64,000 nucleotides of DNA. It comes from Vibrio artabrorum. Its GTDB lineage: Bacteria > Pseudomonadota > Gammaproteobacteria > Enterobacterales > Vibrionaceae. Position numbers and translations under genes: made by a program. The stretch lies in assembly GCF_024347295.1 (NCBI RefSeq), contig NZ_AP025459.1:558001-622000 (forward strand), read 5' to 3'. Numbering within the stretch: the stretch's first letter is position 1; every line of letters starts with the position of its first letter. The notes under the pieces were generated by a model that was given only the letters and a program-made list of their open reading frames with translations, was not told the origin of the DNA and ran no database searches. Positions 63,326-64,000 of the stretch are shown here, one piece after another.

Positions 63326-63591
63326 TCCGGGTTAAAATTAGGACCCAGATTATAACGCTAACGAAAAGATACGCTAGCGTTGTTGAACCACTATATTGGA
63401 TCTTGAACTGCATAGTGCCATCTCATTTTAACGGGTCAATTTATCGCAGTATGACTGTTAGCCGTCATGGTTCATTTGATGTTCAAATTTATCATAACCG
63501 TGTTCTACTTCCAGTTAACCCGATATTGATCATTAGACTAAAGCCCTTTATGGTCAGCACAACCAATGAAAATAAAAGATTAAAACTGATC

Positions 63592-64000
63592 ATGAAAAAG
63601 AAAATTTTACCGATACCTCTGATTTTACTGGTTCCAATTGTCATGCTAGTGGTCGTCATAGTGGCTGGTATTTATCGATTCAGCCTCAGTGATGAAGAGA
63701 TCTTAGCGAAGTTTCCTTCATCACAAATCACTTATGATCCCATCGTTGACACTGTGTTTGATTTGAAAACGACCAACCCATGGACAATTAAAGTGCCAGA
63801 AACGAATGCATATGCTTTCATTAATCGTGTCGACAACGCCAAAGCGCTCGCATTTGGCCGTTATGACTCTGGTGTGGAGCGTGGTGTGATTACTGTAGAT
63901 ACTAAAAAACTTTCAACCGTGATCATGGGGGAGGCGAGTTTCTTTGTTGCGCCTATGTGGGTATCGAATCAAGGTAGCGGTGTGTTCTACTACCTTGGCC
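63592..64000 (+). CDS. Membrane-anchored hypothetical protein (C-terminus cut off)
   Basis: A frame open from ATG 63592 to the right edge, 136 residues so far. One membrane helix at the N terminus (ILPIPLILLVPIVMLVVVIVAGIY) is followed by a presumably periplasmic domain (FPSSQITYDPIVDTVFDLKTTNPWTIKVPETNAYAFINRVD, then WVSNQGSGVFYYLG). I do not recognise the family. No strong ribosome binding site precedes the ATG. The continuation lies outside the window. Confidence 0.65.
   Translation, partial: MKKKILPIPLILLVPIVMLVVVIVAGIYRFSLSDEEILAKFPSSQITYDPIVDTVFDLKTTNPWTIKVPETNAYAFINRVDNAKALAFGRYDSGVERGVITVDTKKLSTVIMGEASFFVAPMWVSNQGSGVFYYLG

Noticed and set aside
63354..63381. AACGCTA/TAGCGTT inverted repeat between DUF1275 and the last gene
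   Set aside because: Only seven base pairs with a 14-base loop; within chance expectation.
1..64000. Prophage, insertion sequence, integron or CRISPR content
   Set aside because: No transposase, integrase, phage structural gene, attC-like repeat series or spaced direct-repeat array was seen on either strand.

Overview
The window looks like part of a Vibrio genome, most likely chromosome II of a species near the Splendidus clade. This is inferred from moderate-to-low GC content, gene order and protein resemblance; no search was run. Supporting features are a divergent malK/malEFG locus, a 153-residue LuxT-type TetR regulator, a tonB-exbB-exbD-hutBCD / hutW-hutX-hutZ haem block, aceA and glcB flanking a LysR gene, pyrC, and a cupin AraC-like gene. 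I see no rRNA, tRNA, insertion sequence, CRISPR array or prophage; most of the window is ordinary chromosome.

Layout. 1-4606: maltose/maltodextrin ABC transporter (malK partial, divergent from malE-malF-malG), with CRP-like and MalT-like sites between them. 5196-10738: mixed single genes (thioesterase, EamA exporter with divergent AraC regulator, small beta-barrel protein, AphA phosphatase, small hypothetical proteins). 10739-12882: a two-gene operon (DUF1611 protein plus PLP-fold racemase) that appears broken by one homopolymer indel in each gene. 13133-16891: an OFA-family MFS transporter beside a LytTR response regulator and LytS-type kinase, resembling the E. coli YpdA/YpdB-YhjX pyruvate system, with a candidate operator. 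17156-19472: an EamA and an MFS transporter. 20387-26242: a KdgR-controlled uronate locus (kdgR, kduD, ygjV, an RpiB/LacAB-type isomerase, uxaC and a cytoplasmic heparinase II/III-type lyase). 26457-33255: glyoxylate shunt (ADP-ribosyltransferase-like gene, aceA, LysR regulator, glcB) followed by a small protein apparently derived from one domain of malate synthase G. 33719-47692: BCCT transporter, M14 peptidase, DUF808 protein, pyrC, YqaE-type peptide, MOSC-ferredoxin reductase fusion, nadE with a divergent NadD-like gene, acyltransferase, an eight-repeat secreted protein, DUF1496 and DUF406 proteins, luxT. 48067-56447: haem uptake and use. 56695-64000: ppiC, alpha-amylase, chemoreceptor, YjiH, DUF1275 protein and the start of a membrane-anchored protein.

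How the genes fit together. The uronate locus suggests oligosaccharides carrying glucuronate are cleaved inside the cell. The unsaturated product would pass through the RpiB-like isomerase and KduD-type dehydrogenase, and saturated glucuronate through UxaC, with KdgR repressing until a breakdown product appears. The haem block is divergently organised around a candidate Fur box: one arm energises and performs uptake (TonB/ExbBD, HutBCD), the other handles haem in the cytosol (HutW, HutX, HutZ).

The strongest candidates for something little described are the malate-synthase-derived protein at 32683-33255, the exact 8 x 20-residue repeat protein at 45365-45964, the ART-like protein next to aceA, and the YgjV membrane protein embedded among uronate genes.
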